In this document: positions 20,343-32,463 of the stretch, in pieces
Position numbering within the stretch: position 1 is the stretch's first letter
How the letters are laid out: every line of letters begins with the position of its first letter
NCBI RefSeq assembly: GCF_040869045.1
Contig: NC_090320.1
Location: 254,510,978 to 254,574,977, forward strand
Source of the DNA: Eurosta solidaginis
Lineage: Eukaryota; Arthropoda; Insecta; Diptera; Tephritidae
Direction: 5' to 3'
DNA: 64,000 bases
Position numbers and translations under genes: made by a program
The notes under the pieces: generated by a model
Told to the model about the DNA's origin: nothing
Seen by the model: only the letters and a program-made list of their open reading frames with translations
Databases searched by the model: none

Positions 20343-23002
20343 AGAAGTCCGGCTTAACATCTCTTCGGAGTTTATCGCGCCTTATATTAATTTATTTTTT
20401 TTTATCTTAAGTCGAGTTAAGAAAAATATATATTGTAACGAATTTACTGCAATTCCCCTTATTTGCAATTTTCTGCTAACGCTCGAATGACTAAACTGTT
20501 GATTAAATAACTCCAATATTTAGTAATGCAAAATGGCCTTTATTAAAGTACTTCACAATAACACTGATACTTCACAATGAATAGCTTGCTTAAATTAAAC
20601 TGATTGTCGTTCCTCTACTGTTGCTGCTTTTATACTCTGTGATTTCTCGTTCGTATCTTCTAGGTAATTCCATTTCTAGAATCTACTAGTTGGCCATCAG
20701 CTATAAAATTACTACGTTTATAGCTTCTCATATGCGGGTGTATGTGCGAACACAATTATAATTGCATACTTTTGGGAGCATCTCAGATAAGATATCTGCA
20801 TGTGGTTGTATGTGTGAGCAACACTTGCGCAACCATTGCATACTTTCGGGAGTATCTCAGATTAATGCATGTGGTTGTGCGTTGCTTCTCTGCTGCGTGT
20901 ATGTACATATGTGTAGACATAATGCTTGAATTATTGATATGCATACAAGTCACTGCTTAGCATCGGCTTAGAGAAGATAGTTTCCCTTAGTGTTGCTAAT
21001 ATTCATTACAATATTTTAATATCATCTTCTCTCTTTAATAATCATTATTGTTTATATCTATTCATAACCGTTTAAATGCCCACATTCTTCGAATTATGCG
21101 AGAGTAATTCAACGTACTTGTAAATTATTTTATTTTTAACGGCTGTGGGAGACACCGACAGTGGTACCTATCAAAGTTAGCATGTGGCTTAATTAGAATA
21201 TGCTCTCTTCTGGAAGACCCTCTACATTCTACGCTTGAGATATAACTCGACGCACCCAACTTCCCATGATCCAAGCAAATGCTCGACCACGCTCCAGATA
21301 CTTCTATAAAGATGACTTTATTATGTTCAACGAATTTTTACTGTAATATGAAGGTTGAAGTTAAGTTTGTTGTCTACATTGTCTACAAGATCCTGATTTT
21401 GAGACGACTTTTTCCAATTTACACCATTAGACCGATGGCTGGTTTTCAAGCTACGAATTTCACGGCGCACAATCATTAACGCCTGAACTTTAACAATTTC
21501 GTTAACAAGTCAAGCACATGCAATGAGCAAAGTGTTTTTTTATGTGAGAAAGCGAACACGTTTCAAAATATAAAACGCAATTTCAAAGTAACATTAATGA
21601 CAATGAACTAAGAATAAGCTTAAAAACCCGATAAGCTGCAAGCGAACACACAAAGTTTAAGCCTTTCAGCCTCATGTGCATACGCGAAGAAATTTAAGAA
21701 GATTTTTAATGAGAGAATGAAAAAAAACGTTCGGACGTCCACACTCACATGCTTATAAGTAGATACAAATATATTTTAAGGTTTATTATGCCCTATGAAC
21801 AAGCAAACGCATATCCTCAGGTGGTGACACAATTTCATATGAGCGTTTTAAAGGAAAGGTGTTAGCAAGTCAACGTCAGTCCTTTTTGTTTTCCATACAC
21901 AAGCAACTTAAAGAAATAGGCATTCAAGTCTGTGTTTGTGTAAATACATGAAAAATGCTCTGGGCATATGTAGAAACAGTTATATCCGGGTCCTAACAAA
22001 GAAGAGAGAGCGTCGCTTTAGGGTCAGCTGTCCAATATATTGCTGATTTTCATCTGCTTTCATTTTAATGCAGATTTGTATTCAGTCCAACTTCAATTAA
22101 AGTGCGGTTTGTCATAGAAAGCTGTCACAAGAAAGTTAAGCATAACAACGAGTGAGCGGACATCACCTAACGCGTCCTCTGGCTGGTAATCATGGGAAAG
22201 GGATAATTGAAGAGTAGGAAGAAACAATAAGGATGTGAAAATCAATGGCAAGAAGAACAAAAAAGAGAAAGAGAAAAAAACTGTCAAAAATGAGAAGACT
22301 AATGACGTCAATATAGAAGTTAAATTAGGTGACTTATTTGGTCTTTTTGATTTTCATAGAGTGTGAATAAATGGTGTATATTGGAACGATTTTCCGTCAG
22401 CTCTTGTTTCCAGACAACCCGGTTTCGTTGCTGTCCCATCATCAGTGTCGTTTTTCATTCTTAAATAAGCGCAGGTTTTCTTTAGTTAAAGAAAGCTGAG
22501 TTTAGTAAAGTTGGAGGTATTGATTTTGCCAACAAGAGCTTTCTTCGCCTGTACTCGACTCAACGGCAAAACAGGGGTGATATCTCGAAAAACGGTATAC
22601 TGGACATTTAACTGTTGTAAGGCCAATAGTCACCTATGCGTCCCTAGTTTGGTGGCAGAAGGCCACACAAAGAACGGCAACACTAAAACTAAGCAAACTC
22701 CATCGACTAGTTTGAATTGGCTTAATGGGTGCGATGAGAACGGCCCTGCTGATGCACTTAGTGCTTTAGAGGGAATACCTCGGAATACAAGGCGCACTAA
22801 CACTTCCAAATATTTCGGAGTTGAAGCCAGGAAACAGGATAGGGCATATGAAAGTAAGAAGAAAATCCATAGGAAATCCCACATTACAACTGCTTGACTT
22901 AGTGTCCCCTAAGCTCATAATCTCACTAAGCTTTAAAGTGTCCATTGTGGACAGAACCAAAACTGGAAAACAGGGAGTCCCTATAGTGACCCTGACTCAG
23001 AG
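20343..23002 (+). repeat. Tandem segmental duplication, copy 2
   Basis: Starts with the last 60 bases of a SINE followed by the SINE's target-duplication sequence ATCTTAAGTCGAG (20407-20419), copied from 14714-14726, so the SINE was present before duplication. It then matches copy 1 segment by segment. A solo LTR (20434-21010) interrupts it, while the DINE-like insertion and the Tc1 palindrome of copy 1 are absent. Confidence 0.9.
20434..21010 (-). mobile_element. Solo LTR (gypsy-type), 577 bp
   Basis: Ends TGTAACGAAT ... ATTCATTACA (TG...CA) with the 4-bp duplication ATAT on both sides (20430-20433, 21011-21014). Copy 1 of the duplication holds the empty site (ATATATTTT near 14740). It is an inverted copy of the LTR at 26962-27632, where the TATAAAA and AATAAA signals read on the plus strand. 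ATAT target and TG/CA ends fit gypsy-group retrotransposons. No internal genes remain. Confidence 0.92.
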
Positions 23003-23665
23003 GTTCATTTCTTGGATGGATCGAAATTCGATGACGGAAGAAATTCAAGAAATTGATACCAAAGGGATGCTACCCCACCATATTTCAAGCAGAAATCCAT
23101 GCAATAGAAGGGGTAGAGAATATCTGCGGATAGGCTCAACATCGATACCACCTACATTATGTCGGACAGCCAGGCAGCCCCCCGTGCCTTGCATCCTACA
23201 CAGTTACATCTAAGCTAGTGAATGACTGCACTGATATCCTTAATGACCTGGGAGACAAAAACAAGGTTTTTTTACACCAGGGAAACTATAAGTAACTGGG
23301 AAACTAAACAGCTCAGACGTCGCTTGATTGTTTGCCCAGGGCAAAGACATGCCTCCAGCAACGAAAGTATCAGCCAAACTCATTACTCTTAGCAGGGAGG
23401 ACCCAAGAACTCTCACTGGGTAATATGCAGGCCACTATGATCGACGATATCACCTATGTAATTTAAATCTATCCGATACCCAAATTTGTCGTTTCTGTGA
23501 GCTGGATGATGAAAGGCCGGTTCACAATCCCTGCGAATGCGTCGCTCTGGTTAGGCAAATACTCTCCCAACTTGGTGGTGTGACTTTTACTCCCTATGTG
23601 AATTGGAGCAAAAAGCCTGAAGATGTAACTTATATACACCAAGAAGCTCCATATACAAAATTAGG
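22510..23665 (+). pseudogene. Degraded LINE (I/Loa-type): RT thumb, RNase H, zinc tail
   Basis: Across shifting frames: PIVTYASLVWWQKATQR (RT thumb, about 22625), LMGAMRTA (about 22730), LDGSKFDDG (about 23012, first RNase H Asp), SDSQAAPRA (about 23162, later RNase H Asp) and CRFCELDDERPVHNPCECVAL (about 23490, C-terminal CCHC-like tail). The order and spacing match the 3' half of I/Loa-type LINEs that carry RNase H. Numerous frame shifts and stops. The 5' half is missing; sequence upstream to 21985 is shared between the duplicates but is not recognised as LINE. Confidence 0.8.
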
Positions 23666-24284
23666 CTGAAAGGCCATGCACAATAAATCTGCGCAAAGGT
23701 CACAGTGCTTACAGGCCTAGTAATTAAAATATTAATAATAAGAATTGGCCATGGATTGCCTCGCAACTGAAAAACAAATCAAATACGCCACAACAAAAGA
23801 GCAACAAATAGAATAGGGCTAAAAATGGCGGATATCGAAACAGATAAAAAATTTGGCAACGTTCCACTGAGAGAGAATAAAATCCCTATCATTTGGCATT
23901 AGTGCCGCGTCCGACAACGAGGAAAAGTACAGCGCTGTTTTAGGTGTATCTGCTATAGATAACCGTGCTCTTGGGAGATTTTTCGTCTGTTTCTTTTATA
24001 TAACAACCGATACCGACAACTTATTGTATTATTATATGCTTATTATCTACATGCCATTTATTATGATCGAGTTGTAAGTTTGCTTTGGATAAGTCATCGC
24101 CATCTTATTGGTTTCTTATGCTTTTATTAAAGCCGAACGTGAAATCGATTTTATAGTGAAGACTTATCAGTATGTGTTTCATTACAAGCCCACGAGTAGT
24201 CAAAAAAAAAAATCGATAACAGGCCCGCAACAAATTGGAAGCACTCCGATAGAATTTTTTTTTTTCGAGATCACAAACGGATAA
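23666..24284. other. Spacer between two convergent LINEs
   Basis: No terminus or gene recognised. Possibly LINE 3' untranslated remnants. Confidence 0.45.
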
Positions 24285-25660
24285 CTTTTAGGTAGGTTAG
24301 GTTAAGTTGAACGGGCCCGTCCACGAGGAACTCACATAGACTGAATAAGTCCGTAGTGTTACCAGAAGTTTGTTTTAACGACCAAACTGAAAACCCCTAT
24401 CAAAAAACAAGACATATGTTATAAAATATTTTCATGCTCTTGGCAAGTACTAGAAGCTTCCTAAGACTTAAGCCACTTGCTTCTTCTATATCTGACAGCT
24501 GTATCACTCCTAATAGCTGGAGTCTTAGCCTGGCAAGCACAGGGCAAGAGCACAGAACGTGCTCGATCGTTTCCTCCTCCAGCTCGTTCTTCATACATCT
24601 GCTATCACTGAACAAGCCTAATTTGATGGCATGTGACGCCAGAAGGCAGTGTTCAGTCATAATACCCGTCATGAGTCTACAGTCCTCTCTTTTTAATGAT
24701 AGAAGCAACTTTGTTAGTCTAAGGTTGTAAGACCTGCACATAATTTTCGACGCTTTATAGCCCCGCGCTTGAACCCATGCCTTTCCTGCTTGGTCAATCA
24801 TGTGCACCTCTCGCCTTCGCTTAATTTCGCCCATTCTAATTGGGACGTCTATGGAGCAAGCTTCAAGGTATGCGCCCTTTTTAGCTAGTTCATCCGCTCT
24901 TTCATTCCCATCTATTCTCATATGCCCTGGGACCCAATATAGATGTATGCTTCTCCCTGTCCCGATTTTCTCCAGGGACTGCTTACACTCTAACATGCAT
25001 TTAGATGCTGTGCTGTGCGATATTATTGCCTTAATTGCTGCTTGACTGTCAATATAAAACTCAACACGATTGCAGCTTGGGCTATCTTCTTTCAGGGTTT
25101 CTATTGCTTTGGTTACGGCTACTATTTCTGCTGGGAAAACGCTATGTATACCGCAGACCCTACTCCTTCCCCTATTTTGGAACCATCTGTGTACACATGT
25201 ATCCCCTCGTCCGCCATTTGAGCACCCTTGCGCCAATCGTCCACCTCTATTGTGGCCTTAATATCGCCCTCGAAGCGCAGATAGGTAATCGGGTAGTCTG
25301 TTCGTCTTGTGGTTGATGACGCTATACTATTGCCGTATGGTCGGCGCTCAAGCTGCCCCGAGGCACCGAGCCTGGTTGCAGTTGTTAACGCTATGTTCTT
25401 TGCTACCAGGTCTACAGGTGGAATGTGCAGAATGGCATACAGTGCAGCTGTCGGGGTTGTTTTCAGGGCTTCCATAATGCTAAGTATTGACAGTCTGCGT
25501 ACCCCTCTAATTTTTTGAGGTAGGTTGCTTTTTGTGTGGCTTTCCACCAAACAAGAACTCCATAGTATAGCATAGGGCTTACAATCGCTGTAAAACCCAA
25601 TGAGAAAGAGTGTGCTATAAGCCCCACGTACACCCCAGCACTTTTGGGTAAAAGTCAAAA
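24285..25660 (-). pseudogene. 5'-truncated LINE: RT thumb, RNase H and C-terminal tail
   Basis: Reading leftwards from 25658: MEALKTTPTAALYAILHIPPVDLVAK (RT C-terminal region), then VYTDGSKIGEG (RNase H Asp, about 25190), FPAEIVAV (Glu, about 25125), EFYIDSQAAIKAI (Asp, about 25040) and YWVPGHMRIDGNERADELA (His/Asp box, about 24910), ending in a tail with CMKNELEEETIEHVLCSCPVL (about 24600-24530). All RNase H catalytic residues are present. Two frames join near 25140-25236, so one frame shift breaks it; the second frame is open for 278 codons. The RT catalytic domain is lost by truncation near 25660. The 3' untranslated part contains CTCACATAGACTG (24330), shared with the LINE at 13350-13985, and a CCTAACCTACC-like end. 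Confidence 0.9.
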
Positions 25661-25689
25661 AAATTTTGTAAGGAATGTATACCGTTTTG

Positions 25690-26225
25690 TAAACGTATCG
25701 AAATACTTTTTATAAAAAATCGATAATTTTTTGATAGCATATCGATAATTTTTAGATAGTAAATTAATAACTTTTCCATACTTTTTGATAACAAATCGAT
25801 AACTTTCTAGTAAAATATCAACTTTTTTCGATATAATCGATAGCTTTTCGATATCTAATCGATAAATCGATAAATCATTTATAACCGTTGTTGTTGATAG
25901 ATAGTGTATACCACTTCGGTAAAAAAGCATTAAATAGTTTATAGCTCGTCTACAAAACAAATATAATAAACCGATGCCCTAACGATAACAAATCGTTAGC
26001 ACTTCGATAACAAATTTATAACACGAACCTGCACTGTGAGTGTTGCGCGGCTATACTCAATTGCGTATCGATAATTCTTCGATAATAAATTGAACACTTT
26101 TCGCTAACATATTGACTATTATTTGTAACAAATCGATAACATTTTAGTAGCGTACCTAACGTTTTTTCGATAAGTAATCGATAACTTTAAGATAATAAAT
26201 TGATAACTTTTATTATCGATAGAAA
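25690..26225. repeat. TCGATA-rich degenerate repeat block
   Basis: About 15 copies of ATCGATAA or close variants within roughly 530 bases, typically spaced 20-35 bases in a loose AAATCGATAACTTTTNGATA pattern. It starts next to the truncated LINE 5' end. TATCGATA is the known DRE/BEAF-type recognition element in flies; whether any protein binds here is not known. The frame reading through it (25655-25960, minus) is low-complexity and not a gene. Confidence 0.85.
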
Positions 26226-26957
26226 ATATATTCGCGCTAGGCCCAGGCTTAAAGTCCCGCACCTGGAAGTTCTATCCACGTAAAAAAAACTAAAGCCAAG
26301 TCAATATAAAACTATTCACAATTAGGTAAAACTTTGATATATGATTTTACTCAACTTTCTTCACAGGTCCCACCTTCCTTTTTTGGTCTGCACTTCTACA
26401 TCTATGTTTGTAATTCATATCTCTTGTCTAATACTTATCCGTACACTAGCATGCTATTCTTACGATCTAGTATTATTACTGTTGTTGTTATAATTTTTCT
26501 TGTTTACCCCTTTCAACCACTTCACCACGTTAGCTTTATATTCAACGCCTTGTCTTGTCACTTTTATTTCATTAGGTATTTACTTTTGCAAAACTGCAAC
26601 TTGCCACACTTTTTGCTGTGACTTCCTTGACTATTCATGCCCCATGGCTCTGTGTGGCACAACAAGTTGACTTGGCTGCTATTTTTAAGTATATTTGTAG
26701 TGTGTACGTAGATTTTTTCTGTACACATCTCTTTGGCTGATGTTGATTACTGCCAAGTAAACATGCAAATCAAAGTAAGTAAGTGTGTGTAAATGAGAGC
26801 AAAGTAAGCAAGAAAACAGCTTTGAAAACCACGTTAGCATTCTTCATTTACTTGGGTGTATATTTACTTTTTATTTTTGTGTGGGCGCAACGAAAATATG
26901 TCTCGAAAGTCCTCATTTTTTTAACCCAATAAACCTAGAATATTTGTATCTATTTAC
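26226..26957. other. Unannotated stretch
   Basis: AT-rich, no recognised feature; longest frame 95 codons with no family resemblance. Confidence 0.5.
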
Positions 26958-26961
26958 ATAT

Positions 26962-27632
26962 TGTTACGAATATTAGCAAAACTAAGGAGTGCTGCCAGCT
27001 CTAAGCCGATCTAAGCAGTGACGTGAATACACATCAATAATTCAATCATTATGTATCTACATAAACGAATCAATAATTGCGTCTACACATATGTACACAT
27101 TCCGACGAGCAACATTTACATACAAGGCAGCGAGAGATGAGATGTCACACACCGATGAATTTACTTATACGCTTATGTGTGTGTGGGAGACTGTAAACTA
27201 CAAACACATGCATATACCTTATCTGAGTTGTCACAAGAGAGAGCAATAATTTGTGCACGTAGTTGTGGCTGGCGATTTTGTAGCCGAAACAACTAGTAAC
27301 TTCTGGAAATCGAAGAGCCTAGAAGTATGCAGCGTAAACTATAAAAGCGATGCAGGCGAGTAAGAAGTAATTCAGTTTGATTTGAATTGTCAAGCAGTTA
27401 CGAGTAAGACGATATCTAGCGAGCAATAGCACTATTATTTTGAAAGTCAGTTTCCTTTAAGCTATCAGTTTGGTTATTAAGCTATTCGTTGTACAGTTGG
27501 AGTGTTATTGTGAAGTACTTTAATAAAGGCCATTTTGCATTACTACAAATTGGAGTTATTTATTCAACAGTTTAGTGATTCGAACTTAGCAGAGGATTGC
27601 AAATAAGAGGATTTGCAAGTAAATTCGTTACA
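26962..27632 (+). mobile_element. Solo LTR (gypsy-type), 671 bp
   Basis: TGTTACGAATATTAGC ... AAATTCGTTACA with the ATAT duplication at 26958-26961 and 27633-27636. Promoter-like TATAAAAGC lies near 27341 and a polyadenylation signal AATAAA near 27523, giving the U3-R-U5 order and the plus orientation. Longest of four related solo LTRs in the window (others at 20434, 51013, 57898). No tRNA primer site or coding region adjoins it, so recombination between two LTRs probably removed the interior. Confidence 0.93.
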
Positions 27633-27636
27633 ATAT

Positions 27637-27993
27637 TATAAAAAAGTATTAAATTTTGTGTCATAAGGTCAACCCATCTGCCAAGTGTCATCGCTTTATC
27701 CGTCTTTGGTAATGAATTATCGCACTTTTTCGGTTCTTCGAAATTTTCGATATCGAAAAAGTGAGCGTGGTTATAGTCCGATTTCGTTCATTTTAAATAG
27801 CGATCTGAGATGAGTGCCCAGGAACTTGCAAAATTTCATTAAGATACCTCAAAGATTCATTAAGATAACTCAAGTTATCGTGTTTACGGACAGACGGACG
27901 GATGGACATGGCTAAATAAATTTCCTAATGAATGGGTACCGTTATGCGAACAAAATTAATATACTATGTGAGCTCTCCTCAGCTGAGTATAAT
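27637..27993. mobile_element. DINE-1/Helentron-like element, 3' fragment (copy 4)
   Basis: Matches the last 350 bases of the full copies: GTCATAAGGTCAACCCATC, ATCGAAAAAGTGAGCGTGG, the GACAGACGGACGGATGGACATGGC tract (27893-27912) and the end GAGCTCTCCTCAGCTGAGTATA. It begins directly beside the solo LTR. No tandem units remain. Confidence 0.88.
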
Positions 27994-28385
27994 GAGAATT
28001 TGAAATATTTAAGGTTAAGTATGAACCCCGCGCGAAGCACTGCTGCAAACCACCGCAGATGCAATTGAATAGTAGCAAGAAGTGTTATTGTGTGAGTTGT
28101 AAATCAACTTTGTTTATTCGCTCAACTAATCCGTTTGTAAGGTTCCTTGTTCATTTCTTCATACCTTGAGCGCCTAACACCTGTTTAAGTAGATACCAGA
28201 TCATTGACAATACTAAAAAGAAAAGGTGAAATAAAGCTGTACCAATTTATATATGTCGAAACTTATCTCCAGTTTCTGCCTTTGGATTTGCACGAAAACA
28301 TTTCGCAAATAAGTCATATGATCATCGCAAGTATTTCTAAAAACAATGCTACCAGCCAAGTAAGTGAAAACGTTCAGCTTTAGCT
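27994..28385. other. Unannotated stretch
   Basis: No recognised feature before the LINE RT remnant. Confidence 0.5.
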
Positions 28386-29085
28386 TCGCTATAACTTTTG
28401 TTTTCAATTGGAGCTGCAGGAAGGACAAAGGGCAGAATCGCCAGGTCATCGGCATAAGAGACTACCGTCGTTCCTTCTGCTCTAAAGATTTCCACAATTA
28501 TATTTACTACTAATATTCACAGCAGGAGCGATAACACGCCGCTCTGAAGGGCGAGCTCTAGTAGTTATTTACATTGTGAGCTAGCTTCAAAAGTTGCGTT
28601 GACCATCCTACTATTGAGAAACTATAATCTTGGGTTTCGTGTGAATAAATGCTCTACAGATATCATCCAGTGTAGATGGCATGCTCAATATCGAGGAAGG
28701 TTGAAACGGTGTATTCTGTGCAGTTCAGTATGAAGGGCGTATGCAACTGATTTGTCCTTCCAGAATGGATGCTGGGCTGGGAAATGGCTTATTGGCTTGT
28801 AGTCCTTTATTTCCGAGTGGTTTAGTTTCCCTGCTTGAGGAATGAATGCCACCCATACACGTCTCAAGAACAACAATACATAGATAAGGTTGATTGCAAG
28901 CGGCTTGAAATATGGCGGTTATTACTCTAACAGTTCCTGCCGACTTGCAAGGCGCGAAAGATTTGATAGCCTATGTTTGTGCTGTCAGTTTTCAGATAAT
29001 AAGAGTGGTCTTCCAGCATTGTGATACTTCTTTCATCCGTGCATCCCTGAAAGTATTTAAAAACCCAGAACTGGAGACGATCTAT
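28386..29085 (-). pseudogene. LINE reverse-transcriptase remnant with YADD box
   Basis: Read leftwards in several frames: AIKSFAPCKSAGT (about 28970; compare the family's AIKSFxPxKxxGxDG), then IFQAACN, VWVAFIPQAGKLNHSEIKDYKPIS (about 28870-28790; fingers motif), GKSVAYALH (about 28755), GVLSLLL (about 28540) and finally VVSYADDLAIL (about 28455), the catalytic YADD. Order and spacing are those of an I/Jockey-type RT domain; the stretch between GKS and GVLS is compressed. Stops and shifts throughout. No RNase H follows. Confidence 0.82.
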
Positions 29086-30440
29086 AAGCCATAATACTTC
29101 TCTATGATACTTTGGACTACTTTCGACCCATATAATATTTTCCGAAGTATTGATGCCTACTTAGTCTTCACCAGGCTTTCACAGTATTGTACCCATAATT
29201 TCTGTTTTGCCTTCCGCTACAGCTTTTGTATTTGTTTATGCTGCATCTGTGGACATTCCCGTCCTCTTCGAGCCGACTTTGTTAAGCTTTGTTGAACAGT
29301 TTTCTTGTTGTTGATCTGAGTTCGCACAACTCTGTTTTCCACGACTTCGTATAAGGTTTAGTGTATGACCTCAAAACTCGTATGTGTTGTAGAGGTTTAC
29401 GCCGATCACTTCATTTGCTGACGTCAATCGCATGTTTGACGATCTGGAACAATATCCTAAAGTTTCGGATGAGCATCAGGGAGGCTTGTAATAGAAAAAT
29501 AAAAATAAAAAATATTTGAAAAGGTTTTGCTTATATGTGTTTAAGGAAATCGAGGTTTCGGCCATTGCGGAAAGATCCGGGGTTTTTGCCTCAAAATCTC
29601 GCAGATCGTTCAAAATATTTCAGGAGTAGCTCCTTACGGAGGGAGAGAGAAATACCTAAATTGGTAACACTTATGTAGCTGGTCTGAGCTAACTCGAATA
29701 CTCGTAGTCGGCACGATTTCTTTAAATCCTTTGTACTCCATGCTGGTCACGCACAAAGGCGAAATACGGTTGGTATCAATTATTTACTAATAGTCATGAC
29801 TCTCGTGACACAGTTTGAATGACTAGCATCAATGCTGGCTTATTGTTGATCGCATCAAAGGGCGTTTTCATTTTTTTCGGCTGTTTCTAAGACTGCGACT
29901 TCAATGTTGTATCTTCAACGATGTCACTAGAAGCTCTAGGTGTAGCTACGAAGACTTTGTGATGGATATTTTTGTCGTGCTTTGCGGCCGAGCTACACCA
30001 AAGAAACACCTTAAAACGTTAAGGAGTAACTATTCGGCCAAGGATGCCGCCCTCATAATCATAAGCAGTCTAAGTGGATATCTCCCACGTTAGGTTAGTA
30101 GAACACCCGGTCATTTGTTCGACTGTCTTGGGAAAGCTTTTACTTCACCACTTTGAGTGTTCTTACGAAGGACAAACCCTAACCTGGGATCCGTAACGTG
30201 TAGGTGATATTTAAGTACGGTTGATAGGCTTTAACCAATGTGATTCCCTACAAGGGACTAGTAGGGAATAGGGCCACCAACTTTAGGAAATGTTAAACCG
30301 GGAGATTTGGGTGTTGAATGATGAAGTGTGAAAATCCAAATTAACATGTTATAACTATGTTATAGCTAAGCAAATTGAAAAATCCCTTGTCATGAGGGCA
30401 TATATCTTCAAATTATGAGGTAAGAATAATTTCAGAGGAG
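29086..30440. other. Unannotated stretch
   Basis: Mixed composition, short frames only. Possibly more decayed LINE sequence upstream of the RT remnant, but I could not identify endonuclease motifs. Confidence 0.45.
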
Positions 30441-30452
30441 TTCTTAAATCCC

Positions 30453-30818
30453 GCGGCCACCGTGGTGTGATGGTAGCGTGCTCCGCCTATCACACCGTAT
30501 GCCCTGGGTTCAACTCCCGGGCAAAGCAACATCAAAATTTTAGAAATAAGATTTTTCAATTAGAAGAAAATTTTTCTAAGCGGGGTCGCCCCTCGGCAGT
30601 GTCTGGCAAGCGCTCCGATTATATTTCTGCCATGAAAAGCTCTCAGTGAAAACTCATCTGCCTTGCAGATGCCGTTCGGAGTCGGCATAAAACATGTAGG
30701 TCCCGTCCGGCCAATTTGTAGGGAAAAATCAAGAGGAGCACGACGCAAATTGGAAGAGAAGCTCGGCCTTAGATCTCTTCGGAGGTTATCGCGCCTTACA
30801 TTTATTTTTTTTTTTTTA
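30453..30818 (+). mobile_element. tRNA-derived SINE, full length (366 bp)
   Basis: Flanked by the perfect 12-bp duplication TTCTTAAATCCC (30441-30452, 30819-30830). Head: GCGGCCACCGTGGTGTGATGGTAGCG (A-box-like) and CTGGGTTCAACTCCCGGG (B-box-like, about 30505), i.e. an internal RNA polymerase III promoter from a tRNA ancestor. The non-tRNA body runs through GTCGGCATAAAACATGTAGG to TTATCGCGCCTTACAT and a T-rich tail. This is the best reference copy for the family here (also at 14504, 20343, 37686, 50058 and, inverted, 60265). Parent tRNA isotype not determined. Confidence 0.95.
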
Positions 30819-30830
30819 TTCTTAAATCCC

Positions 30831-31475
30831 TGAAGCCTACTAAAGGAATTCGGTGATGCAAAATCCGTGTTAGGCTGGCATTGAAACCGCCTGTTTTCTC
30901 AAATATCTTTTGAACGGTTAGAAAGTGTTAAATTTCGTAATTGGATTTTTATAACTGGCAGTAATGAGCATCCCTTGATACCCCTTTGATCATATCGCAG
31001 GTTTTCAGCTTCCAAGTACTCTGATATCGTATAGGAATATGACTTCGTATAAGCGCGATGCAATGCCGCGCGACCTTTTTTCGTGTAAACAACAAGCGTT
31101 CACAATGGGAGTACGTATTCTCTTGAGAGAGTGATAAAGTTCTATTGTATTTTATTTGTTGGTATTATACACTTGTGAAAGTGAATGTAATAAACTTCTA
31201 CACAAAAAGGGTATAAGGACTGGTGCAGAGAGTTCTGCAAATTTGGAACTTTATTATGGTTTCCATGTAAAAAAGTACGCTTTGATTGAACTGTTTCTGA
31301 AATGTTGTTTTATAAGATTTTTAAAAATACATATATTAGTTTCATAAAAAAAAAATAAATAAATAAAATAAGTAAATTCGTCAACAGCGAAAAAAATGAA
31401 TACTACCGAAGAATTATGTACATCTGTGTGTACGTAAGAAAATTTGGCGAAACTCACAGAATCTGCTTATGACAT
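30831..31475. other. Unannotated stretch
   Basis: AT-rich; no recognised gene. Its right part may be 5' sequence of the Tc1/IS630-type remnant that follows. Confidence 0.45.
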
Positions 31476-31479
31476 TGCT

Positions 31480-32195
31480 TGAAAAACAATTTTGGCGTTG
31501 AAGGAAGGTATTTAGAGAAGGACAAGCCAAGAAGGGGCCGCTTAAACTCAGCAGACGTCAAGCATAGAAATGGCACTTGAACGTACAAAAAGAAAAAAGT
31601 TCCAAAACGGGGTGAAAAACCGACGCCAAAAAGAATTTCCTTACCACGTAAGGTCTGTGAGACCGAATTGGCAAGCAAAAAAATGATTTTATGACTATGG
31701 ACGATATTTGAAAATAGATCTGAAAACTTTGCTAGGTACCCAATTTTATTGCTTTCAGTCTGTATAGAAAATTGCTAGCTCGTAAAAAGCCATGAATATG
31801 AAAAAGGTTGGTAAAATGGTTCTGGTATGGCAGGCTATATAAAATATGTTGGAAAACTTCAACGCAGAAACTTACGAGAAAATGTGTCTTCAAAAACGTC
31901 TTCTGCTATTCCTACGTCGTCATAATTTTCCAGCTTTTGCTCGGTCCTGCCTCCAGCAGATTGGAGCCGAGTCACCTAAAAGTGATTTGAAGATAATAAT
32001 GTAAATTATGTTGGGAGAAACTTGAAACCATCCACCGTACCTGAGTTGTGGTCAATTAAGCGATATTGGGCCCGGAGGAAAGCAAAAGTTTTGAAAATGG
32101 GGGAAACGCGCATAGTCGTTATAGAAGTATAAATAACAGTATGAATAAAATAGCACAAAACCGTCTTAAAAAAACTTGATGTAGGGTCTCTGCAG
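31480..32195 (+). pseudogene. Tc1/IS630-type (DDE) transposase remnant
   Basis: Conceptual fragments in order: VEGRYLEKDKPRRGRLNS (about 31495, basic linker), then GKMVLVWQAI-like (about 31810-31835), KCVFKNVFCYSYVVIIFQLLLGPASSRLEPSHLKV (31885-31990) and NYVGRNLKPSTVPELWSIKRYWARRKAK (about 32005-32085). The last parts match, in the family I have in mind, CLQKRLLPFLxxH...FWPDLASxHY and NPPNxPELRPIEKFWA, the second Asp and Glu boxes. In this copy the Glu box reads WSIKRYW (Glu lost). Multiple stops. Terminal repeats not found. Confidence 0.7.
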
Positions 32196-32199
32196 AAAA

Positions 32200-32463
32200 A
32201 ATTCGGCCATAAAATTTCTTTATCTTTCACTGACATATACATACATATATGAATTTACATGCCAATAAAAGACAAAGGTTAAATAAAGTAACTGTTAGCA
32301 CTTTATGAGTAATTTTTGTATTGCAGAACTTTTTGTACCAGTCATATAAAATCTGGCCCTTATTATTTTTGCCACTATGTATTTGCTCATTGGGTGGCCA
32401 GCAAGCGTGTTTATGTATTTGCACACATTTATTTTTAACACAAAAAAAATAAAATAACAACAA
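32200..32463. other. Short AT-rich spacer
   Basis: Nothing recognised before the DINE-like element that begins at 32464. Confidence 0.5.

Noticed and set aside
25655..25960. 101-codon minus-strand protein
   Set aside because: I/K/L/Y-rich product of the TCGATA-repeat block, not gene-like.
30460..30530. Apparent tRNA gene
   Set aside because: The tRNA-like region has the promoter boxes but is the head of a 366-bp SINE with TSD; no proper acceptor pairing seen.
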